From an uncultured Clostridia bacterium (lineage in GTDB: Bacteria; Bacillota; Clostridia; Lachnospirales; CAMVHY01): DNA of 27,493 nucleotides. A model generated the notes under the pieces. The model ran no database searches. It was not told where the DNA came from and saw nothing but the letters and a program-made list of their open reading frames with translations. The position numbers and the translations under genes were made by a program. Positions 12,593 through 22,761 of this stretch are shown here, in pieces (position 1 is the first letter of the stretch; each line of letters begins with the position of its first letter). The stretch lies in the NCBI GenBank assembly GCA_946415665.1, contig CAMKTI010000009.1, positions 1 through 27,493 on the forward strand, written 5' to 3'.

Positions 12593-15500
12593 TTATTCTT
12601 TAACATTGTTTTGAGGAATTTGTGTTGGAGACTTTGTATTAATCTCAGATTCATTTGATCGATACTCTGATCTTATATTTTCTTTTGTTTGGGTTTCTTC
12701 TGGATAATCATTTTGCAACACATTAATTTTTCTGATGTCATTACTTTTTTTTCTATATTTTTTTATCGACCAAGCCAATAAAAACACAATGCCAACAAAC
12801 AAAACAACTGCGCCTATAACATACAAAAGCGTAATTTTTGCAACAAAACCAATTACGTCAAACAAAATTGACAAAATTATAAAACCAATAGCAAACGCTA
12901 ATGGATTGTGTAAAATTTTTGCTTTGAATAAATTTGGTTTGCCCGGATTTTTATTGAGATTTATAATATTTTCACCGTACTTGGTTGATTGTTTTACAAA
13001 ATCATTATTGGTCGGGCCTCCTGTATTTTCATTTCCCGTATTATTTTCTGACTTTAAAAAGTAAAGGACATTGTCTTTATCTACAATAAAACCTTTTTTA
13101 CCTTCTGTTTTTTCTTCTTTGTTATTTTTATTTTTGCTCGAATCGATTTCCGGATTAAGATTTTGTGCAGAATTAATGTTTTCCGTTGATTCTTGAATTT
13201 CTTTTTCTATAAGATTATTTTTATCCACGCTTATAGTTTGTATCCCTAAATTAATATTCCATTCTTTAAGAAGTTTTAAGATCTTATTTTTGTCTTCACT
13301 ATCCTCTAATTGATTTATATATACCAAATATTTTTGCAGAAAAGCTGAATTTTTTTTGTCGCACAAAATATTTTTTAAGCTAGCAAGGGAATAATCGAGA
13401 TTCCATAAAATGAAATTTAAAATTTTGTTTGTTAATTTGTCAAATATTCTCCGGATTCCATTATCATTTTCGTTTTCTGTACATAACATGACAAGACCAT
13501 TTAGTATGTCTGATTTACTTTTATCATCCACATCTCTATCATCTAAACAATCAACTAAAAATTTTGCGTTTTCATCGTAATGATTATCTTTATCACTTAT
13601 CATCCATTCGATTACACGCTTTGGATTTAACGAAATTAATTCCAACAATTTGTTTTTTGCAAAATTTTTATCCCAACTAGAATACAATTGATTTTCTAAC
13701 TCAACAAAAAGCAAGTAACCAAAATTATCAGCACTACCAAAATAATTACGTAAGTATGTCTTAATTACCGAACCATATCCATACTGCATTCCATCAATTA
13801 TAGATTTCACGTAGAAGGGCTTTTTAATTAAATTTGGATTACATGAAATCAAACTAAAAATAAAATCAAAATAATCGTCTCTGTTATACTTATGTTTTTT
13901 CAAACCGGATTTAACTAAATCTTTTTGTCTGTTATTAAACAAAAAATTTGGATGTACATAATCTATTACAAACTCAGGTTTAAGAGAAATTAGGTAAAAA
14001 ATTCTGTCTTCAAAGTATTTTCTTTTAACTTTATAATAATCATCATATCGTAGCGAGTTATAACCCTTATTCAAATAATCAATTAAGCTCTTAAAAATTT
14101 CATCATCCGGATTAAGATGATCTTTCATAGAATCCAGTACAATCGGATTTTTCAAATTAAAAGCGATTGATTCACCTGTATAGTGTCTCCCTTTCCCATT
14201 TAAAATCAAATCCGAAATAAAATTTTTTTTTTGCTTATCACTCCATCCATCTTTTTCCGTTTTCCTTTTTAAATATTTTAGAACGCGATTAAAAATATTA
14301 CCTTCCGACTCATAGTATTCACTACGAAAAACTTGATCTTTTATAGCAGCTCTTCCTTCATCGTGACTCATTAAAAATTTTATATCAATAAAGTTTGCAG
14401 CAGCACAATAATCACATGAAATTAATATCAAAATAGCATGTTCTCTTCGTTTTTCATCCCAACCATCTTTCTCTGTTTTTGTTTGTATCTTCGGCAAAAT
14501 GTCTCTTTTATAGTCTGTATCACCACCATAACCTTGTAAATATTTTTTTAATTGCGCTTGTATTTCTTTACAATCGATATTATCAATGACAAAATCCAAA
14601 TTTCTTTTATCGTCTATCAATTTATAGCCGGATTTATCAAAAGAAAGCAATTTTAAACTAGCTTGCTTTTTCCCTTCCGTATCTAAATCGGTTCGTTTTT
14701 CTATAACATCTAAAAAATTAAATAAGCCATTCTCACCTTTAATACTTACAGGTTTTGTAATACGTCTAGTTATTTCGCGTTGTATATTTTCATTATTCCA
14801 ATTCTCAATCAAAAACTCATCACTTACCCATCTACAAAAGATTGCGTCGAGATTAATCTGTTCTAAAATAATTTTTTTGTCACGTTCCTGTTCAGGATCT
14901 AAATATTTGAACATTTCTGCTGCACCACCTTCAGTAAGTGCATAATTTTCTTCTTTGGGATTAATTAATTTTTTTAATTCAACTCTTTCACAATTAGCAG
15001 CTAAAAATTTTTTGTTGATATTCTCTGTGACAAATTTACTATCTATCTCAATCAACTTACAAACAAAATTTTTATAATAATCATCATCATATTTATCTAC
15101 AGATTTTAAAACGCGGCCAAAAAAATTCAGACAACTTTCCTTATCGCTTGCATTTTCACCTAAAAAATATTTACTATCGATTAATTTTAAAGCCAGATTT
15201 TCATCCGGGTCAGTCTTCTCCAATAATTTACCAAAAAAATTTGAATCATAAGTTTTACATTTATCTATAAATTTAGTAAACACATCCCATATTTTAAGAT
15301 ATGTTGACATATCTCCACAAATCTCAGCTAACGATGACAAATCATGAATTTCATAGGCTTTTATATATTTTAAAGCTTCTTCTAGGAATTTATTATCATC
15401 TTTATTATTTTCAGATATATCATTAAACAGGAGCATAACAAATTGATCATTTTCTTTTATATCCTCGCTTTTTTTAATTGTTTCTGCGTTTTTTCCATAC

Positions 15501-18500
15501 TCATATTGATAATGTCGAACAGAAATATTTTCGGCTATATATTTTTTTATATCTTCGTTTTCACTATCTACACGATCCTCTAAAAATTTTGCGCTTGTAT
15601 ACCTAAAAACATTGGTTGAAAAATTAAGGCTCTTTAAAAGTTGTAAATAAAGCTTATCTTGCTCGGATTTATCTTGAACTAATTCAATAGTACAAATTAA
15701 TTTCCTCAAAACAAATTTTCTGGCTAAGTCTGAATCAGAGCTACAACCAAAATCATAATCGCTACTTAAACATAATTCAACTTTTTTCTTTATTCTATTA
15801 TTATCTAAGTTATCCAAATTAAACTTTGCATCCACGACACAAAAAAAATCTAGCAATTCTTTTTTACTTTCATAGGAATCTGCTATCACTAAGATATCTT
15901 CTGTCTTTTGTTCAGTGGTTTTTTCTGATGTGACAATACAATCATATAATTCCTGTATGTATTTCTTTTTTTGAATAAAACACAACCTGTCTCGAATTAT
16001 TTTATTATCTAAATGCTCATAAATCCATTTCATATCTATATAATTTTCAAAAATATTGCTTTTGTTAATTAATGTTAAAAAGTCTCGTTCAATATCCTCT
16101 TCATTCAATTTTTTCTTTATACAATCAACCAATTGTTTTCCTTGAGATGCTGTTATATTACATAAATTCTCTTTAACTTTATCTGTATTAAAATTGTTAT
16201 ATATAAATTCTGCGCTCACATACTGAATCCCATCGCTAAAAATATCAATTAATTTTAAAATATCTGCTGTTCTGTCTTTGCCAACTTTTTCTAGTTCATA
16301 TTTCTCTTGCGCTTCACAAATATATTTAAACATTTTTTCCATCTTTTCTTTTGCATCACTATAATTATGATTAGTACGGAATATTAGTCTATCTAGCAGT
16401 TCTTTTTGGATAATGTTTTCTCTTAAACAATCACAAACAAACGGTATGTCGATTTCATCATACCCATCCCAATATTTAAGTTTTTTGTCACATGTTTCAA
16501 TAAATCTTAAGAGTTTTTGTTTTCCTTTTTCTTTATCCTTATCACTTAAATAACATTTATAAAGCATTTTCCACAGTTCAAGCCTACTTTGACTATATTT
16601 AATTTTGTTCAACATATATCCTTGAACAATATTCTCACCAAAGTTGTCATATAAAAATCGTTTTGATGTAAAGCGATTGCTTGATGTGCATTCTTTAATC
16701 AGTACCAAAACTTTGCCTTTCTTTGTTTCATCATCATAGTTTTCACTTTCACAAATAAAATCGTATAACGAATTTAGCTTCTCGTTAGTAGTATACTTTA
16801 AAGATTGTAAAATTTGTTCTTGTTGCAAATTCTCGGCAATAAACTTTGGATGTACGAAGTTTATAAGCGATTTCACGCGCTGTATCCATTTAAAAACTTC
16901 GTCTTTGTTTTTTTCTTGTTTTTCAAAATCAGGTTCGTTATTTTCACTAAATAAATACATATCTTTTAAATATAGTTTTACTTTATCTATGACATTTTCT
17001 TTCTCTCGACCATTTAAAGCGTTCAGCTTACCAAAGACATCGCCCCAATTCTCACAAATAAATTCTATATCGATATCGGCATTGACAATAATTTCTTTAC
17101 GTTCATTAATTAGTTTTATAATGCGGTTCTTATTAATATTTTTAAAATCGTCATTTTTATCGTTTTTAGCTTTGTTATATTTATCATAAAAATAGTCATA
17201 CAGCTCTTTTTGTTTTCCTGAATCCTTGATTTCCTTCAAATTATTTTTAATAATATTTGTATCAAAATTCTCTGCAATAAATTCCACGCTTAAATAACAG
17301 ACTGCTTTGTGGTCAACTCCGATTAGTTTAAAGATTTTGTTTGCGCAATCACTTTTGTCCATTTCATTTTTACTACTTTGATATTTGTCATAAAGATATT
17401 CAGCCAACTCTCTTATTTTTGATTCTTCATCACTGGTAGAACTTGCATCAATTTTTTTTAACCACTTACTCTCAAACGCACATTCCACAATAAATTCTAC
17501 ACTTAAATCTCTAGCATCTAAACAATTCTCATTGAGTAAATTTATAATAACATCTTTATAATATTTCTTGCCTTCCTCTTGGTTTTCGGAATATTTGCTA
17601 CAAAGATATTGACATGTTTCCGAAATTAAATGCGGTTTTTCCTTTTTGATTATATCGGCTTCAAGGTGATCTAAAACAAATTTTCCACTTAAATAACTTG
17701 CCACATTATGATAGTCAATACTATTGTGCTTAACAGTTTTTATTAATTCAATAATATATCTTTCGCACTTTCCTTTTTGTTCCTCCGTACTGTTTTCATA
17801 TTTCTCACATAATTTGGAACACAATTCTTTCGCTTTTTCTTTTTCAATGTATTTGAAATACTTTGTAACAGTATCACCATATTCACCAAACAAAATCTCA
17901 ACAATAAAATCATTATCAAAATAATTGATACACCTTTTCCAATTCTCAGTTTGGATTAGAAAAATAATATTTTCTATTATCGTTCGTTTTTGTTCATTTT
18001 GTTCAACGGTGGTGTTTTGATATCGATTATAAAGGTTATTACATATTTTCTGCTGGTCATATTTAGAGTCGATCAGGTAAATATTATTACGGATATAAGA
18101 TTTATTTAAATCATTAACAATCAATTCCGCATCCAAATTACAAATAATATTTTTGCAATTATTCATAAGTATATCGATGTTTTTATCAATAGCTTCGATC
18201 TCTTCAGGTTCGTTTTCATCGTTATAAAGCCCATAAAAATAATTAAACAAATCAGCTTGTTTATTAGCATTTTCCATCTTCGATAATCCACATTGAATAA
18301 CTGTGTTACCGATATTCTTAAAAATAAATTCTGTATCTATATACCCAATACATCCAAGTTCAACAAGTTTCAACAAATAGTCTTTTTCTGATTTTAAATT
18401 GCCATGAAAATGCTCGTCATAGTTAGCAATTTTTTTTAGACAATCCTCATGTCTTTTTTCATCTGTTACAAGAGCTGTTTTTAAATATTTTTGTACCAAA

Positions 18501-19678
18501 TTATTATCTAAGTTATCGCGTATAAAATTTGGGTCAACAAATCTGAGGAATTCGAGTTTGTTTTCCCAATCCGGAATTTCATACTCGCCATCATAATTTT
18601 TATAACCGCCAAAAGAAATGAGTTCTAAAAATTTATCTTTGTACTCAGTTTTATATTTTAATTTCGAAATTAACACACAAAAAAATTCAAAGCATAACGG
18701 CATGTAGCTCTTTTTATATTTAACCTGAACTGAAAAATCCTGTCTCGCTAAGCATGTCGAATTTCCATCTTCAAACAATGCATCATAAATTTTTTGGATT
18801 ACATTTTGTTCACCTGAAAAAAATTTGCTCGTTAAATAATCCGAATCAATCTCATCAATACACAGACAAATCAAAGCCAAATTAGAACTTTGAAGGTTAT
18901 CCCCAAAAAAGAATCCGATAAAATCCAATAAAATTTCGTTTGGTTTCTTTTTTAATTCTACTATTTCCCCACTATCATCTTGTATGTTACAAAAAAACTT
19001 ATAAAAACAATGTTCGTATAAATATAACAAATCGAGATCCTTAATATCACTGACATATTTTTTGAAACCTATTTTAAACACATTTTGTGATTTGTCGATA
19101 ATAAGTTTTTCATACAAGAAACAAATATTAAAAAAAACAATTAGCTCAGATCTTTGATTTACGATACATGTATAAGTATCTTCTTCATATTTTTTTGTCT
19201 CTTTAATTACTTGCTCTTTGATTGTGGAATATTTAAGCTCTGGATATGCCCACAATTTCATTGTTTCCTTATAGAGATCATCAAAAAATATTTTGCCTAT
19301 ACGATCCAATGCTGTCTTATCCAAACAATTAAATGCATTAAAAGGCAATTCAACAACATTTTTCAATACACAATCACAAGTTAATTCTCCCCATTGTGCT
19401 CTTGAAAATTCCAATTTGTCAAATTTGTATTTAGGCATAGAATACTCTACGTTTTGATCAAAAATTTGCTTATTTCCATTGTCAGTAACAATTTCTACAT
19501 GAGATACGAAACTTAAGGTGATTTTTTTATATTTTTTTAAATCGAACTCATTGTATTCGTCCTCAGTGGCAATATATTGCCCTCCGGGAAAAATTTTTGT
19601 TTCACCTTTCCCCGCAATTCTAATTGCTTTATCAAAAAACAAATAGATTAGTTTTTTATTATTTGGCATATTTTCCAT
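12593..19678 (-). CDS. Giant helical-repeat protein with C-terminal membrane hairpin, unknown function
   Basis: 2361 aa. Start ATG 19678 follows GGAGG-ATAAAT; an upstream in-frame extension lacks an SD. There is no signal peptide. After an N-terminal region of about 350 residues with no family I recognise (KIFPGGQYIATEDEY...), the protein consists of roughly 23 divergent units of about 70-95 residues. The core looks like (V/I)-(S/D)-x-x-F-(I/V)-x-(D/E)-N followed by I-I-x-x-x-L (examples: VDPNFIRDNLDNN, LSVEFIAENFDTNIIKNNL, VHPKFIAENLQQEQILQSL, VSAEFIYNNFNTDKVKENL). Each has a leading LLKLI-type helix. This suggests an alpha-solenoid. Near the C terminus two membrane helices (AFAIGFIILSILFDVIGFVA and a following LLYVIGAVVLFVGIVFLLAW) are followed by a charged 56-residue tail. 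It is probably a membrane-anchored scaffold or binding protein with a cytoplasmic body. Function unknown. Confidence 0.8.
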   Translation of the reverse strand: MENMPNNKKLIYLFFDKAIRIAGKGETKIFPGGQYIATEDEYNEFDLKKYKKITLSFVSHVEIVTDNGNKQIFDQNVEYSMPKYKFDKLEFSRAQWGELTCDCVLKNVVELPFNAFNCLDKTALDRIGKIFFDDLYKETMKLWAYPELKYSTIKEQVIKETKKYEEDTYTCIVNQRSELIVFFNICFLYEKLIIDKSQNVFKIGFKKYVSDIKDLDLLYLYEHCFYKFFCNIQDDSGEIVELKKKPNEILLDFIGFFFGDNLQSSNLALICLCIDEIDSDYLTSKFFSGEQNVIQKIYDALFEDGNSTCLARQDFSVQVKYKKSYMPLCFEFFCVLISKLKYKTEYKDKFLELISFGGYKNYDGEYEIPDWENKLEFLRFVDPNFIRDNLDNNLVQKYLKTALVTDEKRHEDCLKKIANYDEHFHGNLKSEKDYLLKLVELGCIGYIDTEFIFKNIGNTVIQCGLSKMENANKQADLFNYFYGLYNDENEPEEIEAIDKNIDILMNNCKNIICNLDAELIVNDLNKSYIRNNIYLIDSKYDQQKICNNLYNRYQNTTVEQNEQKRTIIENIIFLIQTENWKRCINYFDNDFIVEILFGEYGDTVTKYFKYIEKEKAKELCSKLCEKYENSTEEQKGKCERYIIELIKTVKHNSIDYHNVASYLSGKFVLDHLEADIIKKEKPHLISETCQYLCSKYSENQEEGKKYYKDVIINLLNENCLDARDLSVEFIVECAFESKWLKKIDASSTSDEESKIRELAEYLYDKYQSSKNEMDKSDCANKIFKLIGVDHKAVCYLSVEFIAENFDTNIIKNNLKEIKDSGKQKELYDYFYDKYNKAKNDKNDDFKNINKNRIIKLINERKEIIVNADIDIEFICENWGDVFGKLNALNGREKENVIDKVKLYLKDMYLFSENNEPDFEKQEKNKDEVFKWIQRVKSLINFVHPKFIAENLQQEQILQSLKYTTNEKLNSLYDFICESENYDDETKKGKVLVLIKECTSSNRFTSKRFLYDNFGENIVQGYMLNKIKYSQSRLELWKMLYKCYLSDKDKEKGKQKLLRFIETCDKKLKYWDGYDEIDIPFVCDCLRENIIQKELLDRLIFRTNHNYSDAKEKMEKMFKYICEAQEKYELEKVGKDRTADILKLIDIFSDGIQYVSAEFIYNNFNTDKVKENLCNITASQGKQLVDCIKKKLNEEDIERDFLTLINKSNIFENYIDMKWIYEHLDNKIIRDRLCFIQKKKYIQELYDCIVTSEKTTEQKTEDILVIADSYESKKELLDFFCVVDAKFNLDNLDNNRIKKKVELCLSSDYDFGCSSDSDLARKFVLRKLICTIELVQDKSEQDKLYLQLLKSLNFSTNVFRYTSAKFLEDRVDSENEDIKKYIAENISVRHYQYEYGKNAETIKKSEDIKENDQFVMLLFNDISENNKDDNKFLEEALKYIKAYEIHDLSSLAEICGDMSTYLKIWDVFTKFIDKCKTYDSNFFGKLLEKTDPDENLALKLIDSKYFLGENASDKESCLNFFGRVLKSVDKYDDDYYKNFVCKLIEIDSKFVTENINKKFLAANCERVELKKLINPKEENYALTEGGAAEMFKYLDPEQERDKKIILEQINLDAIFCRWVSDEFLIENWNNENIQREITRRITKPVSIKGENGLFNFLDVIEKRTDLDTEGKKQASLKLLSFDKSGYKLIDDKRNLDFVIDNIDCKEIQAQLKKYLQGYGGDTDYKRDILPKIQTKTEKDGWDEKRREHAILILISCDYCAAANFIDIKFLMSHDEGRAAIKDQVFRSEYYESEGNIFNRVLKYLKRKTEKDGWSDKQKKNFISDLILNGKGRHYTGESIAFNLKNPIVLDSMKDHLNPDDEIFKSLIDYLNKGYNSLRYDDYYKVKRKYFEDRIFYLISLKPEFVIDYVHPNFLFNNRQKDLVKSGLKKHKYNRDDYFDFIFSLISCNPNLIKKPFYVKSIIDGMQYGYGSVIKTYLRNYFGSADNFGYLLFVELENQLYSSWDKNFAKNKLLELISLNPKRVIEWMISDKDNHYDENAKFLVDCLDDRDVDDKSKSDILNGLVMLCTENENDNGIRRIFDKLTNKILNFILWNLDYSLASLKNILCDKKNSAFLQKYLVYINQLEDSEDKNKILKLLKEWNINLGIQTISVDKNNLIEKEIQESTENINSAQNLNPEIDSSKNKNNKEEKTEGKKGFIVDKDNVLYFLKSENNTGNENTGGPTNNDFVKQSTKYGENIINLNKNPGKPNLFKAKILHNPLAFAIGFIILSILFDVIGFVAKITLLYVIGAVVLFVGIVFLLAWSIKKYRKKSNDIRKINVLQNDYPEETQTKENIRSEYRSNESEINTKSPTQIPQNNVKE

Positions 19679-19731
19679 ATTTATCCTCCAAACTTTAACA
19701 AACAAATTATTTTTAAAAACTCTATAGTTGT

Positions 19732-19760
19732 ATATTAACACAAATTTTCATATTGAACAA
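19732..19760 (-). promoter_or_regulatory. Promoter of the giant repeat-protein gene
   Basis: On the minus strand TTGTTC (19760-19755), 17-bp spacer, TAATAT (19737-19732), about 55 bases before the ATG. Confidence 0.5.
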
Positions 19761-19814
19761 CAATGTACAATCAAATAAAAATCAAAAATATTATCCTTTA
19801 AACTTCTTCTCTTT

Positions 19815-20311
19815 ATTGATAGTACCCGCATAAAGGTGAGTCTAGATGCAAACAAGGATAAAAATAATCATGAACAAAGTATTAAACGTTCAAAAGAGAG
19901 TTAACGACGAAATTGCATCTATGTTGTACATCTTTATATCCAGTTGTTTTTCGGTTGCCTCCTGGCAATTCTCACGATACTCCCGAAGAGATAAAGTTGC
20001 TTGAATCTATGTATTCCAAAAATAATAATTATCTCCTGATGAACAGAGCTTATGAAGATGATAAAACTTTGGCTTTGGCCAAGATTCACGGGTTTAAAAT
20101 AGTTGTTCCACCTAAAAAAAATCGTAAGTTACCTTGGATCCACAATAAACACCTTTGTAAACTATGCAACAATATCGAGCGTTATTTCCTGAGATTTAAA
20201 CGCTTTAGAAAAGTTTTTACTCGTTATGATAAGCTCGATTCTATTTTTATTTACATCACATCCCTTGCTTTTATTTTTGTTTTGCTTTTTATGCAAACGC
20301 TCCTCTCATAA
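19815..20311 (+). pseudogene. IS5-family transposase, C-terminal half, frameshifted
   Basis: Begins inside the coding region at IDSTRIKVSLDANKD, the first catalytic Asp region of IS5-group DDE transposases, then loses frame near 19905. It resumes with RLPPGNSHDTPEEI, NRAYEDDKTLALAKIHGFKI and the family ending IERYFLRFKRFRKVFTRYDKLDSIF. The normal DRAYE is NRAYE here, so the second catalytic Asp is also lost. The N-terminal half is absent. No terminal inverted repeats could be identified. Confidence 0.85.
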
Positions 20312-20474
20312 AACAAAGTAAACGACGACAGAAAAAATTTGTCGTAACAAAGTAATTCCTTGCCTATCTTATTTTTCTGTAAAAAAATTTTTCGAGGTGA
20401 AATAAAATTAACCGTTAAAAAACGATCTTAAATTTGAGACTGTTTTTTTTGTATATTTCTTCTTATCGATAGTT
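20312..20474. other. Intergenic after the IS5 remnant
   Basis: AT-rich. A T8 run at about 20443-20450 follows only a poor stem (ACGATCT / AGACTGT), so I do not call a terminator. Confidence 0.3.
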
Positions 20475-21581
20475 TTATTTTATTTCTCCAAAACACTGAT
20501 TCGCAGTTTCATAAGTAATATCGCCGTCAATTTTTGGTGTCATCCAGCCGGCACAATCTCGTCGCCAGTTATCATCACTATTCTTACATATATAATTACA
20601 TTCCCTTGAAGCCAAAATACATTTTACAATTGAATAATTTTTTGTCATTGAAACTCCGCCTTTTAAAGACATAAAAGCACCAAACGCAAAACAAAAAATT
20701 TTTAACAAAATTGCGGGTACCTCGATAAGACCGGCCAAAGCTGTGGAAATCGGCAAAAATGTCAATGCAATTAATGCCGCACCGCCAAGAATAAATATTC
20801 CACCTTTAAAATATTTTGCAGCCTTGTAACATTTTACATGTGAAGCTTTACTATCGAGAAACAGATGTAAAACTGATTTTACTACGCCAAAAACTGATAA
20901 AGCAGCAATTCCTATTCCGACCAACGGTAAAAACGGCAACGAAATAGGAGCAACAGCCAACCAAACTCCTAATATTCCTGTTACGATAAAAGCCAAAATA
21001 TTAAATGCTTTGTATAACCAGCATTCCCAATCAACCCATTCGAGTTCATTTACTCCTCCTTCTTCAATGTCTTTATTCGCCAAATCAGGTTTAGCAATTT
21101 CTCGATGAGTATTTAAAAAATCTGATTGTGAGCCGATAATTGCTTTTAATATCCCCGTGACAACTCCTGAAGCTCCGAGAGTAATTAAACTCGCAGCAAC
21201 AAGTCCTGAACAAAAAATTGCACCTGATGTAATTAATGCCACGCCGCCAAGTATCCATGCGCAATTTCTTAAAATTTTAGGGATAAAAGCCATAATGCCC
21301 TTCGGTTTCATACTCAGAATCGAATTTACTAAAGCCAAACCCGACGGAATTGAAAATCCAAGTCCTAAAAGCAACGGCAAAGACCACGCGAATCCCGAAA
21401 AAATAATCAAAGACACACCAAATAAAATTGCCGAGCCGAACAAAATCAAATTTGGTATTTGGTGGTTCTTGAATGTTTTTATCGTTAGCTCTTTTTTTTG
21501 CTCGTCGGTTAGTTCTTTTGATTTTTTGTTGTTGCTGTTTGTTTCTAAGTTTTTTTTGTTTTCTTCGCTTTCTTCTTCCAT
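20475..21581 (-). CDS. Multi-pass membrane protein of unknown function
   Basis: 368 aa. ATG 21581 is chosen (AAGGAG lies 12 bases upstream; TTG 21584 just before it has better spacing and is a fair alternative). The first about 40 residues are charged and polar (EEESEENKKNLETNSNNKKS). About eight hydrophobic segments in four pairs follow, such as LILFGSAILFGVSLIIFSGF, CAWILGGVALITSGAIFCSG, AFNILAFIVTGILGVWLAVA and GGIFILGGAALIALTFLPIS. The recurrent (W/F)ILGG(V/A)ALI suggests internal duplication. The C-terminal tail has four Cys (CNYICKN...CAGW...CFGEI). No family is recognised. It shares strand with the giant gene and is separated from it by the IS5 remnant. Confidence 0.75.
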   Translation of the reverse strand: MEEESEENKKNLETNSNNKKSKELTDEQKKELTIKTFKNHQIPNLILFGSAILFGVSLIIFSGFAWSLPLLLGLGFSIPSGLALVNSILSMKPKGIMAFIPKILRNCAWILGGVALITSGAIFCSGLVAASLITLGASGVVTGILKAIIGSQSDFLNTHREIAKPDLANKDIEEGGVNELEWVDWECWLYKAFNILAFIVTGILGVWLAVAPISLPFLPLVGIGIAALSVFGVVKSVLHLFLDSKASHVKCYKAAKYFKGGIFILGGAALIALTFLPISTALAGLIEVPAILLKIFCFAFGAFMSLKGGVSMTKNYSIVKCILASRECNYICKNSDDNWRRDCAGWMTPKIDGDITYETANQCFGEIK

Positions 21582-22190
21582 CAAATAAAACATCTCCTTT
21601 TTAAACAAAAAATAAACCAAAAACCAATCGATTTTTTTACCGACACATAAAAAATTAAAAAAATCCGATCGGGCAAAATATTATTTTGAAAACAATATCT
21701 GATTTTAGATTATCATATTCTTTTACTTTTGTCAAGGGTTTCCATTATTTTTTTTTTTTTTTTTGACCTACCTCCCTAAGATAATTTGTTTTGTTTTGTG
21801 TTACAAAAATATGTGCGTTATAATTTTTCAGGTTAAAAAAATCAGTCGAATAAATTAAAATCGTAATTTTTATGCATAAGTCTTTTTTAAACTATTGCTA
21901 TCTATCACAAAATAGATTTAGAAATTAGAATGAAAAAAGTTGTACGTTATAACAATCTTTTTTTCGGAAAGATTAAGGAACACAAAAAACATCCCTATAA
22001 TTTAAAAAAACTTGAATTAAAAATCTCGAATTTCTATCAATGTTACTTTGCAATAAATTTCCTTGTTTGTCAGTTTGTCAAAAGATAATGCAAATATTTT
22101 TATGGATTAAATATATATATTCAAATATTTACTTGATCATCAAAAGTCATATCTAAAAAAAATATAAAAATAAAATCAGAAATATATTTT
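21582..22190. other. Long intergenic region
   Basis: About 600 bases with no supported gene. It contains a run of 17 T at 21748-21764 without a hairpin before it, and several AT-rich stretches. The promoter of the membrane protein must lie in its left part but could not be assigned. Confidence 0.5.
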
Positions 22191-22191
22191 T

Positions 22192-22200
22192 TGCTATAAT
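22192..22200 (+). promoter_or_regulatory. Extended -10 promoter of cdd
   Basis: TGC-TATAAT (TATAAT 22195-22200) with no good -35, about 50 bases before the cdd start. Confidence 0.55.
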
Positions 22201-22251
22201 TTTGTCGCTCGAATTTTTATTCGACAAAAAAAATTATGTATAGGAGGAAAA

Positions 22252-22638
22252 ATGAATAACGAAGATTTAATAAAAAAAGCTCACGAAGCAAAAGAACTTG
22301 CTTATGCGCCATATTCTAATTTTAAAGTTGGAGCTGCTTTGTTAACAAAAGACGGAAAAATTTTTACGGGTTGTAATATAGAAAATGGATCTTATGGAGC
22401 AACAAATTGTGCTGAACGAACAGCAATTTTTAAAGCTGTATCGGAAGGATATAAAAATTTTGAAAAGATTGCTATTGTTTCGAGCGGCGGAGAATTTACA
22501 ATGCCATGCGGAATGTGTTTGCAAGTTATGTCGGAATTTATGTTGGATGCGGATATAATTCTTTCAAATGATTCCGGCGAAATAAAAGTTTTGAAAGTAA
22601 AAGATTTTTTGCCACATAGTTTTGTTTTAAAAAAATAA
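22252..22638 (+). CDS. cdd: Cytidine deaminase
   Basis: 128 aa, typical for the homotetrameric bacterial enzyme that turns cytidine and deoxycytidine into uridines in pyrimidine salvage. It has the substrate loop YAPYSNFKVGAAL (about residues 18-30), the zinc/catalytic motif NCAERTA (Cys and catalytic Glu) and the second zinc motif MPCGMC. ATG is preceded by AGGAGG. It forms a single-gene unit with its own promoter and terminator. Confidence 0.96.
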   Translation: MNNEDLIKKAHEAKELAYAPYSNFKVGAALLTKDGKIFTGCNIENGSYGATNCAERTAIFKAVSEGYKNFEKIAIVSSGGEFTMPCGMCLQVMSEFMLDADIILSNDSGEIKVLKVKDFLPHSFVLKK

Positions 22639-22650
22639 TTTTCGAGTAAA

Positions 22651-22680
22651 AAAAGACTGAGTTTGTTCAGTCTTTTTTTT
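22651..22680 (+). terminator. Terminator of cdd
   Basis: AAGACTGA pairs TCAGTCTT around a GTTTGT loop, followed by a T-run. Confidence 0.88.
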
Positions 22681-22695
22681 TCGCTAAAAACAAAA

Positions 22696-22724
22696 TTGAC
22701 GCAATTAAACGATTGTTATATGAT
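22696..22724 (+). promoter_or_regulatory. Promoter of the yajC-scfA unit
   Basis: TTGACG 22696-22701, 17-bp spacer, TATGAT 22719-22724; the yajC start is about 38 bases further on. Confidence 0.65.
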
Positions 22725-22761
22725 TAATCTCGAAAAAAGATAAGGAGTTGAAATAAATTAG

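Noticed and set aside
12735..13064. Plus-strand ORFs over the giant gene (also 16905-17189, 17724-17924, 19154-19384)
   Set aside because: They are shadows of the long minus-strand reading frame with no SD.
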